A DNA stretch of 64,000 nucleotides from Agrypnia vestita (taxonomy: Eukaryota; Arthropoda; Insecta; Trichoptera; Phryganeidae): contig JADDOH010002325.1 in assembly GCA_016648135.1 (NCBI GenBank), forward strand, positions 1 through 64,000. Direction: 5' to 3'. Of the stretch, positions 31,701-42,471 are shown in pieces; within the stretch, counting starts at the first letter, position 1, and each line of letters opens with the position of its first letter. The position numbers and the translations under genes are program-made. The notes under the pieces were generated by a model. It saw nothing but the letters and a program-made list of their open reading frames with translations. It was not told the DNA's origin and searched no databases.

Positions 31701-32148
31701 AGGGTTATTTGGAAAACATTAATAACCTCGCAGGATTATATTCCTGCTTTAATTATGAATGAAAATGTTCAAGCAACCGTATTTATGGAGATGTGCAACT
31801 TATAAGTTTGCAATTTCTGATATTATTTTCTGTAAAACGTTCTAACTTGATATTTGAGTAGCTTGTTGGTCTTGTGGTTAGGTCTCGCCTCGTGATCGAA
31901 AGGTCCACTCCAGATAAGCAAGTTAATCCTATTTTCATAGCACAAGCTTTTAGCTTAATTTGACAATAGTAAAAATATTGATGTGACACGAATTCCGTGT
32001 TCATATCTCTATTAAAAAAAATAATTAATATTATACGTTACTGTAATGATTTACAGTAACGTATCTATATCGAATATGAAACATTAATTCCCTGTAATAC
32101 AAGTAAAATAATAAAAACCTTCCAATTCCAATTGGAAAACATTGAATT
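31701..32148. mobile_element. CAGGG palindromic element interrupted by a SINE
   Basis: The left arm begins CAGGGTTATTTGGAAAACAT at 31701 and runs to GTAAAACGTTCTAACTTGA (31850). The homology resumes after the SINE with TTACAGTAACGTATCTATAT and AAACATTAATTCCC…CCAATTGGAAAACATT near 32050-32148. The outer right end is lost. This gives an insertion order: palindrome first, SINE later. Confidence 0.75.
31851..32030 (+). mobile_element. tRNA-derived SINE, copy A of the 'AGCAAGTTAATC' family
   Basis: A tRNA-like head (GAGTAGCTTGTTGGTCTTGT GGTTAGG, B box decayed) is followed by the shared body AGCAAGTTAATCCTATTTTC ATAGCACAAGCTTTTAGCTT AATTTGACAATAG and a 3' end CATATCTCTATTAAAA. Two further copies lie at 48.3 and 58.1 kb. 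Confidence 0.8.
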
Positions 32149-32734
32149 TTCTGCAACGTTGGCAGTTACTTCGTGGTAGGTTTATATAACATTAAAATAT
32201 ACTCTTCAACTAACTTTGTAAAATACGCATACAATTATCGAAAGCTATTATTGTTTCACCACTAGTTTCGGGAGGAACAGAACTTTACATCCACAGCTGT
32301 TAAATGAAATATTACCGTATTACATTGCATTACATTAACATGTTCAAAGTTCCTTTAGTTGAAAGCGCATTTCGTACTTTTTATTTCCATTAAAAGTAAC
32401 TGTAGCACTATCTAAATTTGATAAAAACAAAACAAAAATATAAAATAAAATGTTGAAAGTTTCTAATGGTAGCTTGAAGGGGAATATGAAGAATTGAAAG
32501 ACAGCATGCTGTCAGCTCCATCCGCTGTTGACCTGGTTTGAAGAATGACCAGTTTGTAAAAAATGCTTGCTTTGCACTGGTTTTTGCTTCTTTCTGCAGT
32601 TCTTGTAGCAGATAGTGCGCTGCATTCTTCATTGGGATCAGTTTGAATGAGAATGTACACAAATATTACAAGAAGGTTCTGGAATGATCCACCGGATTCA
32701 GGAAACATCGAGAAGCGACATAAACACGGGTCTA

Positions 32735-33225
32735 AAAATGCGAGGCCGCCGCGCTGCGCGGGATAATTGTAATTGTTGACAGCGGGCTAACGCCATAGAA
32801 GCAAAATCGTGTGGCGGCTCTGAATGTTGCTAGCGCGTATGTTCAGCGATAGTAAATCAAGAAAGTATCTACCGACGTGTGAGAAGTGATCTATAGTAAT
32901 CAGTGAATTAAGATTTCCAGGTGTCAAGTGCGAATCACGAAATTAAGTGTGAGTTTAAGAACAGTGGTCCGACATAAATGCGAGGGCGCCGCGTTGCGCG
33001 GGATTATTGTTATCGTTGACAGCGGGCTAACGCCATAGAAGCAAAATTGTGCGGCGGCTCAGAATGTTGCTAGCGCGTATGTTCAGCGATAGTAAATCAA
33101 GAAAGTATCTACCGACGTGTGAAAAGTGATCTATAGTAATCAGAGCGATGCAAATCGGTGATCTAAGGTTTACAGGTGTCAATTGCGAATCACGAAATTT
33201 AGTGTGAATTTAAGAACAGTGGTCC
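32735..33225. repeat. Tandem duplication (~240 bp x 2) of a GC-rich, promoter-like block
   Basis: Copy 1 starts near 32735 (ATGCGAGGCCGCCGCGCTGC) and copy 2 near 32976 (ATGCGAGGGCGCCGCGTTGC). Both contain AGCGGGCTAACGCCATAGAA, GAAAGTATCTACCGACGTGT and GATCTATAGTAATCAG, and both end TTTAAGAACAGTGGTCC. Copy 2 has a roughly 17-base insertion after AATCAG. The GC-rich start, absence of frames and TAATCAGTG-like initiator suggest a duplicated leader or promoter unit, possibly from a retroelement. Function unknown. Confidence 0.75.
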
Positions 33226-33369
33226 CATCAAATTCAGCTTTGAATACAGGTTAAAATTGTTTTTAATGTTGTATTTGCCTCCTACTGCCACGATTACGTG
33301 ACAATATTTTACGTATTTTTGGCAAGGATTGAAAAGGATGGACCAAAACTAAACAGTATTTACTTCCTT

Positions 33370-33900
33370 TCTTTTAACTCGTGGCGTCTGCTTGCTTGCC
33401 GTCTTCCCGGGTGAAAAAACTTTGGATCAATTTTTAACCCTTTTCCCGTGATCCAATCGAGTTGAAACTTGGCAAGTAGACTCGTGGCGACGATCAAGAA
33501 TTTTCGTTAAAAAAATTTAATAATTATAGTATAATTTGGGATTTTTAGAAATTTTATTGGTTTTTTCAAATTGGATTCATTAGAAAAGTTTGATTACGGC
33601 GGCCCGATAACGTCGCGGAATATTTTCTAAATTTGAATTACTCCGTCGGTATTCATAATAGGTACTTCACTACGAATGTCGAAAATCTAAATTGACTGAC
33701 AAATGTTTTTAGAAGTTAATCTTCAAAGCATGAAGTGTCTTATCAAAGCTCAAAACATCTGACATTTTAGAAATATATTAGATTACTGTAAGTTTAGTGT
33801 TATGTTATATGTTTTAATTCGTCTTTAATTATTGTTATATTTTACAAAGAAAGGGAGTATGATAAAAACTTGGTTTTTATGGGTTACTTTTTTTTAAAAG
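33370..33900 (+). repeat. Copy 3 of the 'GTGGCGTCTGCTTG' dispersed repeat family, with interior replaced
   Basis: It starts TTTAACTCGTGGCGTCTGCT and includes TTTTCCCGTGATCCAATCGA and CTCGTGGCGACGATCAAGAA. The closing block AAAGAAAGGGAGTATGATAA AAACTTGGTTTTTATGGGTT lies at 33845-33890. About 280 bp between the blocks are unrelated to the other copies. Confidence 0.65.
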
Positions 33901-36800
33901 CCAGTTAAAGTGAAAAGAATGTACCTGGTACGCACAAGGCCATACCAAGTTCGAAATAACTATTAATAAATTCCCAAAATATTTTAAAACCCGAGCGGCT
34001 AAAAAACCGAATTTAAAAATAGCTATATATAGGGTGGGTCTCCGTGTTACGGTGGGAGAAATTCAGTATAAATTTATAATATTTTAAGCACAAAGGTAAA
34101 TTCGAAAGCAACAACAAAAAACACTTTTTCGGGAATTTAAATTAAAAATAAAAGACACTTTATTTAGCAAAAAACGATTCCGCGGACCGGCAGCGTAACA
34201 AGGTAAAAGTAATATCGGCGAACTGAGGACGCTGAGTCTGCGGAATCTTCCTTTATTTATACTTAAAATCTAGACACAGCGGGAAATCAACGGTCAAAAT
34301 GGGATTAGTAAGGGAGGGGAGAGACATCTCGAGAATACCCAGTGGCGGATGGTGGTCAGCGCAGCATTCCCGAGCGGTATGATCCGCGCCGGCCCATCCT
34401 CTAAACGGACTATTTTGCCCGCCTAGCCAAATTATCTCCCGAACGGGGAGGTGTACATATGTAAATGTTACGTCAAATTGAACGCCTGGCACATCCGCAT
34501 GTGAATTTAATTAGTACCAATGTGTCCGGATGTGTCGGCGTTCATAAATCGCCTCAAAAAAGGCCGATTCCTATCTCTCGATGTATCTCCTTCCAAACTA
34601 ATCCGATTCTTTATTTTATAACGAATTCTGACAGGAAATGACATGCCAGGTTTTGTGCACTTTTTCTGAGTTCATCTCGTGAACTTTCTGATTTTACGGC
34701 GTTGCAAACTTTCCACGCGCCGCGTACGTCTGGTCCATAAACCAGCGGCCCCCGCCAGGCGCCGGCTTGTCGCGTTCAAACGTCGGCCTGCCTGACCCCC
34801 GCCAGGCGCCGGCTTGTCGCGTTCAAACGTCGGCCTGCCTGACCATTTTAACGGCCTTTCAAATCTGCTGCGCAGTTATCTGAAAACTGGCAAAAAACAT
34901 ATTTTTGCTATTTAATTTAATCCGCGAGATCGGCCGTCATCCTCCACAGTGAGATACGTTTATTTCCGAATCTCGCGGATGTCCTAATAATGCACAAAAC
35001 CTTATATCTCCAGTCAGGATTCGTCAGTAATAAGACCGCTAATTCCACTCATTTTATTTACAATAAAAAATTACAAATTACATATAGAATAAAATTACAA
35101 AAAATTCTTAAAACTATTCAAGTTGTCGAGGCCTCGACGCGAGTATAAGAAATATTATAAACTAAATGCATAAATGTTCAAAAAATAAACCTTATGGTAA
35201 CAATTACACATACACACACACGGCCATATATTTTTATTAAATTTAAAAAATTCAATTTTATGCCGCTGGATTGATCGTGTGCGAAACAGTACCATAATTG
35301 GACGTATTGACGAACACAAGAAATATTAGCGTAATGTATGACCGTCGCTGTTTGCCCGCTCCGTGTACTTTGTAGGTCGTCAAGCCGTGACGTCGAGCCT
35401 CGCCATATTTATTGCGTATAATTAAACACGAGAACTTTGAAGCAAAATGAAAAACAAACAAAATTAACACTTCGTTATTTGATTTTCGCGCCTAGACGCG
35501 GCGCGATGCTTTGATTTATATTCGCGCGCAAAAAGCGACTTACGTACCCGGGGGACGTTCACGCAGTACCGTCGTAGCACTCTGTCGTCATTTTTTTAGA
35601 ACTGCGTAGCATTCAGGGGATCTATTTATTTATTATACACGCCCTGAATTGGGCTTTCACATAATATGAAGGTGTTTAAATAGTATAGATATCTGTGTAC
35701 ATAAAGAGAAAATTACAAAGAATATCAACAATATAAATACGAAAAATAAAATATTAAGTAAATAGTAAGTATATAGATTAAGTATAAGTAGATTTGTTTT
35801 TGATAAATTAAAATTTCATACTGCACAAAATATCTAAGCGCCAAAAATAATTTAGGAAACTGCAGGTCATATTTTCCTAAGCGAAAATGTTATCCCTTTT
35901 AAATTAAGGATAAAAATTACTAAACGACATGTTGTCGTAAATGAGAACTCATAAATATCTAAATGCTTAATGGCAAATATTTAAGGTGAGGTAAATAGGC
36001 TGAATTCATAAAAGAAACCTATCTTCGAGAGGGTAAATTTATCTAACTAAATTTTTGTAAGATCAGGAAAAAGAGACTAAAAACCAGAACATTTTAAATA
36101 AAAAACACAACCAATTTACCAAGTAGAAAAATAGTTGCGGAAAAAGCCCCAAATTTAATATTTTAAATAATCATTAAAATTTTTGTAACTTGGTCGCCGA
36201 AAACTATAAATAATCAACAAAATATCTAAGTGACATCAAAAATCATCACAGAACTCTGTAAGTGGAACCAACCGACGCAGATTTTTTTTGATTCCAGTGA
36301 TATATATAACTCAATACAGGCCAAATTGTCGCTTTGTCATTTTCTCCTTTCCACGTCGATATGTTGTAGATTATTTTTGTCGAACAGTTTTTTTTCTAAA
36401 CCAAAGTTATCCAAAGAAATTAGAAATCTTAATTCAACATAACCTTAATATATCAAATTTGACATTTTCTTCCGATATCTAATGTCAAAGTTGAATATGC
36501 CGAAAAAAATTAAAAAATTCGAAATTGATTTTTTTTTTTCATTCCTACTTCCTATTACGCTTTTTCGTTTCCGTCTTCGCATTCATGAAATTACTCCTAT
36601 AAACCAAACGTAAAGATGTTATACATCAAAAAGTTTTTGCTCACTAATTGTCTATAACTTTAGTTATAAAAATTGAATTTTTTTGTTAAATTATACGTCG
36701 TGCACTAAATAAACTGTCCGCATAAATAAACTATTATTACACCAATCACAACCCAGCAAATTGTGTCTGGCAAATAGTTAACAGAAACCTATAAATTTTT
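33900..36800. other. Mixed intergenic DNA with GC-rich patches; no gene recognised
   Basis: It contains a 47-bp GC-rich tandem duplication (34751-34844), a CpG-rich patch at 35480-35600, and AT-rich filler with an (ATTT)n-bordered dispersed repeat at 35620-35720. Short open frames (e.g. minus 34253-34492, minus 35258-35470) show no recognisable domains. Confidence 0.5.
34751..34844. repeat. Perfect 47-bp GC-rich tandem duplication
   Basis: The unit beginning CCCGCCAGGCGCCGGCTTGT and ending GTCGGCCTGCCTGACC occurs twice, back to back and identical (34751-34797, 34798-34844). Perfect identity implies recent duplication. Confidence 0.9.
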
Positions 36801-36814
36801 CTTCCTTCGGCTTC

Positions 36815-37100
36815 GCTTTGCCCGTACGCAGCGACGTTCGTCCACCGGTGGCCACGCGGAGCGACAGCGTGAACGGAATCTCTGGTAACTGTTTACGTAT
36901 CTGAGCGTGACGTCACAGATGGCGGCCAGAGCCAGCCATTAGTAATTGGAAATTTTGAAATGGAAAAGCCGGATCCGTGCCGGGAAAATAAATATTTCGC
37001 TCCGTTGTTGCCGCTCGCGTACTCGTGTACAAACACCGTATTGTCGCGCTGTTTGCCATTCAGATGCAGCGCGATGCCGCCATCATTGTTTTTTCGTTTT
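36815..37100. promoter_or_regulatory. CpG-rich island with CRE- and YY1/Pho-like sites (candidate promoter)
   Basis: In AT-rich surroundings this patch is GC-rich with many CpG. It contains TGACGTCA inside GAGCGTGACGTCACAGATGG, a palindromic CRE/ATF-type site, directly followed by AGATGGCGGC, a YY1/Pleiohomeotic-type core. No TATA box or open gene follows before the mariner at 37237. It could be a promoter of an unseen gene or part of an old retroelement LTR. Confidence 0.3.
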
Positions 37101-37236
37101 GACAGCTTTTTAACAAAGTCAGGCTAGATATTCGTATTTGATAAGTTTCAGCGATTGCGCTTTTAAAAAATGTACATTTTGTATTAAAAAATATATACAT
37201 TTTTTTTGTCCATAGAACCTTTACAATGCTCTCATA

Positions 37237-38521
37237 TTAGGTCCATACATATGAAATTGGCGTTTTGCCATACTGAAAAATTTGATCCCAAATATCTTCT
37301 CTTTGGTTAGGAATTCCAAATCCAAATTTATACAGTTATTTACTCATGTATTTGTGTTTTGAAAATTATAATTCATTTGTTTTTTTCTCAATTGTTTTTT
37401 TCTTTGCGTCACTCAGTTTACAAAATGAAAAACTTGAAATATCGCGTTATTTACGAGTACGAGTTCCACCGTGGCACCAGTGCTGCAGAAACGGCTCGAA
37501 GGATTAATGATGTGTATGGCGACGGTGCCGCAAAAGAAAACACAGTGCGTTTTTGGTTCCAACGTTTTCGTTCTGGAAATTTCGACCTGCAGAACAAGCC
37601 CCGTGGACGGCCGGAGACCAAAGTTGATAATGAAGAATTGAAGGCTATTGTGGAAGCGGATCCATCGCAAACCACATCCGAGTTAGCTGCAGGCTGCGGT
37701 GTTAGTGATAAAACTGTTTTAATCCACTTGAAGCAAATTGGTAAGGTGAAAAAGCTTGAAAGGTGGGTACCTCACGAATTGAGTGAAGCAAATCAACAAA
37801 CGCGCGTTGACTGCTGCGTTGCATTACTCAACCGGCACAATAATGAAGGGATTTTAAATCGAATCATTACCTGTGATGAAAAGTGGATCCTGTACGATAA
37901 TCGGAAGCGCTCATCGCAATGGCTGAACCCTGCCGAACCAGCCAAACCATGCCCCAAGCGAAAATTGACTCCAAAAAAGTTACTTGTGAGCGTTTGGTGG
38001 ACTAGTGCTGGTGTCGTTCACTACAGCTTTCTTAAATCTGGCCAGACGATTACGGCAGATGTCTATTGTCAGCAACTGCAAACCATGATGGAAAAGCTAG
38101 CTGCTAAACAACCGAGGCTGGTTAATCGCTCTAGGCCACTGCTGCTTCATGATAACGCTAGACCACACACTGCACAACAGACGGCTACCAAATTAGAGGA
38201 GCTTCAATTGGAATGTCTAAGACATCCACCGTACTCTCCGGACCTTTCCCCAACAGATTACCATTTTTTTCGAAATTTGGATAACTTCTTGCAAAGGAAA
38301 AAATTCAACTCCGATGGGGCAGTTCAAACCGCCTTCAAAGATTTTATTGATTCCCGTCCGAATGGTTTTTTTAGTAAAGGGATCGATGAACTACCTATGA
38401 GATGGCAAAAGTGCATAGATAGCAATGGTACATACTTTGATTAAATAAATATATTATAATAAAAAAAATCGGCTTTATGTTCCTCCCATACTAAACCTCA
38501 ATTTCATATGTAAAGACCTAA
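37237..38521 (+). mobile_element. Full-length cecropia/Hsmar1-type mariner (1,285 bp)
   Basis: The terminal inverted repeats TTAGGTCCATACATATGAAA and, reversed, TTAGGTCTTTACATATGAAA (both continuing TT) are flanked by TA on both sides (37235-37236, 38522-38523). Size and a single uninterrupted transposase frame are those of an autonomous element. Confidence 0.95.
37425..38444 (+). CDS. Mariner transposase, uninterrupted, 339 aa
   Basis: The enzyme excises and reinserts the flanking mariner at TA sites in the nucleus. I chose Met at 37425 (MKNLKYRVIYEYEFHRGTSA) over the Met 22 codons upstream because family members start there and the length then is 339 aa, close to the usual 340-350. Two HTH motifs fill residues 1 to about 110, with GRPETKVDNEELKAIVEADP between them. 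WVPHELSE sits near 125. The catalytic triad is present: CDEKWILYDNRKRSSQW (first Asp), LLLHDNARPHTAQQTA (second) and PPYSPDLSPTDYHFF (third), with 34 residues between the second and third (D34D). The C-terminus MRWQKCIDSNGTYFD matches the Hsmar1/SETMAR-type (cecropia) subfamily. No stops or frameshifts are seen, so this copy may be active or recently so. Confidence 0.95.
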   Translation: MKNLKYRVIYEYEFHRGTSAAETARRINDVYGDGAAKENTVRFWFQRFRSGNFDLQNKPRGRPETKVDNEELKAIVEADPSQTTSELAAGCGVSDKTVLIHLKQIGKVKKLERWVPHELSEANQQTRVDCCVALLNRHNNEGILNRIITCDEKWILYDNRKRSSQWLNPAEPAKPCPKRKLTPKKLLVSVWWTSAGVVHYSFLKSGQTITADVYCQQLQTMMEKLAAKQPRLVNRSRPLLLHDNARPHTAQQTATKLEELQLECLRHPPYSPDLSPTDYHFFRNLDNFLQRKKFNSDGAVQTAFKDFIDSRPNGFFSKGIDELPMRWQKCIDSNGTYFD

Positions 38522-38720
38522 TATAATCATTTTTAAACATATTTTATTTTTAATTAAGATAAATTAAAGAAGTCTTACAGAGACGAAGCAATTTATTCGG
38601 GAAATGTGTATGGAAGTCTTTATAGGGTGGCCCTGGGCTTATGATCTGTACGAACTGGCACAAGTGATCACTTTACACAGTATAATGTTTACCAATTCCA
38701 CCATAAGAACATAAAACACA

Positions 38721-39190
38721 TCTATAAAACACAATGTCTGTCTGCTATTCTATATATAAATTTACATATCTGAACCAAATTTTGCATACTTATTTTTTAG
38801 GGCTGATATTTTCCCTCTCCCCCTTACCACACCTCTCACTCCTTCTGATAATTTTTCTATTCAAGTCTATACCGTTTGACTGATCTGACCCAAATATTGC
38901 ATACTTATTCTTTAGCACCCGGCGGCTAACATAAGTAACATTTATCTTTACTCCTTTACCCCACCCTGATATATTTTCTATACAAATCTACCGTTTGACA
39001 GATATGAACTGATTTTTGCAAATTTAAATTTAGAACACCGCGGTAAACTTATGCGCCATTCAATCATTCATCGAATAAAAATCAACGCTGCTGTCAAATC
39101 TGATTCAAATTTTGCATATGTATTCTTTAGGGCCTTGCGGAAAACAAAGGTGCTATCTTCTCTGTCTCCCCTACACTACTCTCTTCCCCA
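38721..39190 (+). mobile_element. Helitron-like element fragment
   Basis: TCTATAAAACACAATGTCTG TCTGC begins it as in the 7391 copy. It is followed by degenerate ~125-bp units (ACCGTTTGAC, CATACTTATTCTTTAG, CCCTGATATATTTTCTATAC). The 3' hairpin and CTAG end are missing. This is more diverged than the 7.4- and 18-kb copies. Confidence 0.55.
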
Positions 39191-39779
39191 GATATAAATG
39201 TTATGTACTCCAAATTAAATTTAATGCTTTTAATTCCAATTTGTTAAATGATATCATTTCCCATCTCCCGACAATTCCAAAGGATCACAATGGTTGACCC
39301 CGTAACAGTCTTTTACGGTATTGTGATGTTCTCGTCCCTCGCGTAAGGAGGAGAACTTATTAGGTATCGGGAATCCAGTCAAACTCGCTGTATAATATAT
39401 ATATTTAAAATACTTTACTAATATTATAATTGCTTCACACGACAATATTTGAAAACACAGCACAAGCTGTTAGTGGCGTATTATTACACTTCGCTAATAT
39501 CACTTACAATCATACGTTACATATATCAACGATATATTTCCAAATCTCATCATTTTTCTTACATAAACTTTTCAGTTTTTGCAATACTCCGTTAGCAAAC
39601 AAAATCCAAACAAAAGAACTAGAAATAATTCTCGATAGTGAACTTCTTTTAAAAATAATTTCAACCAAATTACTTCCAAAGCCTTGCTAGGATTCGTACA
39701 ACAAAGAGAAAATACTTTAAAAATTCTAATCCCTTGAAAATCTACTATGTACTTGTTTTCATTTAGATTTGCATCTCAG

Positions 39780-40085
39780 GTCTAGAATCCGCAGCCGATT
39801 ACATACATTGCGAGATTGGAACAAACACACGAGAGGTTTCTTCACCATCTTAATGATAAATCTAATATTTCTTTTAACTCCTACCTAGAAACAGCAAGCT
39901 TTTACAAAATACACGCCTTGGAAAGTCCAAAGCACGTACCGATCAAATATTCCCTTTTAAATAATGTATTGCAAGGGAATATTGTCTGTTTCACTCAACT
40001 AGAACGAATCGTCCTCCGCGTTCCAGCTAGACTGGCGCAACAGAAAATGTTTTATCAAATTTTAACAAAATTTGACTACTTTTAA
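39780..40085 (+). pseudogene. Non-LTR retrotransposon C-terminal fragment (jockey/CR1-like)
   Basis: The frame reads RLEQTHERFLHHLNDKSNIS…TASFYKIHALE…NNVLQGNIVCFTQLERIVLR VPARLAQQKMFYQI. It follows the pattern seen after the reverse-transcriptase domain of jockey-like elements: LE..Q.RFLR.L, then YK(I/L).NG.I, then LL..I.FRVP.R. No RT motifs or 3' tail were found. Confidence 0.5.
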
Positions 40086-40408
40086 CATTTGAATGTGAAC
40101 TATGTGTCATCTTTGCTCTCGTATGGTATGGGGTGTCAGGCCGTTAAGTGTAGGTATCGTCGTTATGCGTATAAGTGTGTGTAAGGCGTTAATGCGCACA
40201 ATTATATTACATTAATTTGGAATTAACATGCTTTAATTATTTTAAAAGAAATGTTCCTTATTATCATCGCATGACCTCGAATTGATGTGGGCTCATATGT
40301 TTATACATCAATCCCCATGAGTTCCGGTAGGTACTTATCATTTATATTGATATAAAGAGATGCGGTATTGGGGTATTAATTGTAATATTTGCATATTTTC
40401 GTTTAAGA

Positions 40409-40735
40409 ATGTTCTTAGGTTTTCATGGCCACTCAGAATTTTCAAGTTTGTGTTTTCTGGGGTATTATGCCGTGTTGTTACAACCTTTTGGGCCGACGTT
40501 TCGGATCCCATTGCAGGGTATTGCGAGCCAATACTTAACACAACACTGAAAAAGTTCTCACCCTGCTTTCGACACGGTATTGCAAGCCGATACTTAACCA
40601 CAACACCAACACACACAAGAACACATCAGCTCTGATTATGGACCCTGCAATGGGATCCGAAACGTCGGCCCGAAAGGTCGTAACAACACGGTATAATACC
40701 CCAGAAAACACAAACTTGAAAATATTTCCGTTTGT
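40409..40735. repeat. Penelope-like terminal repeats in inverted pair
   Basis: The left arm (GTTCTTAGGTTTTCATGGCC…GTTTCGGATCCCATTGCAGG) and right arm (CCCTGCAATGGGATCCGAAA CGTCGGCC…CCCCAGAAAACACAAACTTG) are inverted copies of about 100 bp with 93% or so identity by eye. Between them lie two imperfect direct repeats with (G/A)TATTGC(G/A)AGCC(A/G)ATACTTAAC. Overlapping open frames on both strands are by-products of the symmetry. Confidence 0.65.
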
Positions 40736-42295
40736 TTGTATCAAATTCGACACAGACTTGACTACATTAAATTTGAAAATGGAGGAAGAATAAATAAAAA
40801 TGAAAGGAAATATATATAGATACATTGCGAACCGATTAGAACCGCATACTTCATTATTTATTAATAAACTTCAAATATTTTTTATTATCCGTAGTATCTA
40901 GGTACTGATTCCCTTCCTTGAAGTGACTTTGTTGCAAGGATTAGAAGTTATAAAATCTTTAAATTGAAGTACTTCCAAATGAAACTTGTGAACTTTGTCG
41001 ATTTTTTAAACATTTCACATTTTTTTATGCATACTTTATTTTAATTTAATTTAATTTTTTTTTAATAAACAGATCATCAACTAGCCATTATTGAACCTGA
41101 TATATGGTTCTAGAGTGACATTAGAGTACAAAGTATAAATATTTTATGAACATTTTGAATACAACAAGATTTCACAATACACTTTTTTATGATAAAGTAA
41201 AAATAAATAATGTCATCAGAACAAAATAAAGACTAGACTTTAGAAAAAATAAAAAAAGCGTAGCTCCTTGAAATATTCGGATGATTCCTGTTTGGAACAT
41301 ATACCTATACAACTTTCGAAAATTCGAAGTGTGGATGTTCTTACGGTGGAATCGGTGAACGTTGCATTGTAAGCCCTGGGCCATCGTGCAAATGACTTCC
41401 ATACATATTTCTCATATAAATAGCTTCATCTCTTTGAGACTTCTATAACTTATCTTAATTAAATAATAATCCAGCAGAGAATAAATCCAGTAATTATGTT
41501 TTTAGAATATACATATTAAAATATTGTTTAATAAAGGGTCTAAAATATCATTCTGCCTTTTAAAACCAAATACACTCTACATTCCGAGGAATATGCTTGG
41601 ATTTTCTCAAAAATAAAAACGTCTAAAAACTGAATTCACATTAACATAAACTGATTTAGTTTTAATTTAACATACAGCGCAGAGCGGCAAGGGAGACTGT
41701 TTAATATTTTGTAGGGAATTTACATATTTGCTTTCGCTAAAAGTCGGATTTGCACACTAAATTTTTTGGTTTTGCGGTTTAATTTTTTTGCGCCACGGAC
41801 AGCAACGAAACTGCAAGATTATATAAACACAACTAGTATACGAATTAAAAAGATGTTTGACAAATTAGCCGAATTTATGCGCATATTAAAGAATATTATG
41901 TATAAAAAGAAGCTGTTGAAAGAGATATGTGGAGTTTAAAGCTGTTTTTAAAAATATATTAATTTAAAAAAAAAAAAAACGTGTGACAGAAGACTGCACA
42001 CAAAACCATGGACCGTTTTGTGAGCAATAGCTTCCATATTGCCCCTACACTTTCGCCACCCAGTTTGACATTATTTTAATGATCGCTACGTCGCTGATCC
42101 CTTCACTATCTATGTTGCGCAAGGATGAGGAAATCATAATTTATTAGATGATATAGAAAACAGAAGCGCACATAGACAGTATACAGAGACAAGTGCAAAC
42201 GTAGACATCTGCACACACTGAGCTTATTATTTCGCTTTCGTGCCTTTGTCGCCGAGCACACGAAAACACGCGCAACCTTAGAGTATATACAAACT

Positions 42296-42396
42296 ATTTT
42301 ATGGTTGTTTATGCTATCGAAAAGGTTGCGTGTAGATTGTATATAACTTAAGCGTGCAACCCTTTCGATAGCACAACCCTTTCCATAAACAACCGT
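42296..42396. repeat. Imperfect inverted repeat around GGTTGTTTATGCTATCGA
   Basis: GGTTGTTTATGCTATCGAAA AGGTTGC (42303-42329) recurs inverted as GCAACCCTTTCGATAGC…ATAAACAACC with an extra CACAACCCTTTCC in the right arm. It may be a small foldback element. Confidence 0.6.
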
Positions 42397-42471
42397 AAAG
42401 TAAGCATCCAATATGACTACCATTCAACAAAAAGAGTTTGCGACAATTTGACTTATACAGTTCAAGATATA

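Larger units (their letters stand above)
38552..41460. mobile_element. About 2.9-kb composite element with ~130-170-bp terminal inverted repeats
   Basis: The left end (38552-38718: AATTAAGATAA…GTATGGAAGTC…GGCCCTGGGCTTA…ACCAATTCCACCATAAGAAC) is inverted at 41333-41460 (GTTCTTACGGTGGAATCGGT…TAAGCCCTGGGCC…GACTTCCATAC…TTATCTTAATT). The ends belong to the same family as the 42472-43055 MITE. The interior holds a Helitron-like fragment, a non-LTR fragment and a Penelope-like foldback. It is either a real element that captured insertions, or two solo ends that happen to flank them. Confidence 0.5.

Noticed and set aside
37413..37675. Minus-strand open frames within the 37.2-kb mariner
   Set aside because: Antisense shadows of the intact transposase gene.
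40338..40825. Three overlapping open frames on both strands
   Set aside because: They mirror each other because the sequence is an inverted repeat of Penelope-like termini; no domain is encoded.
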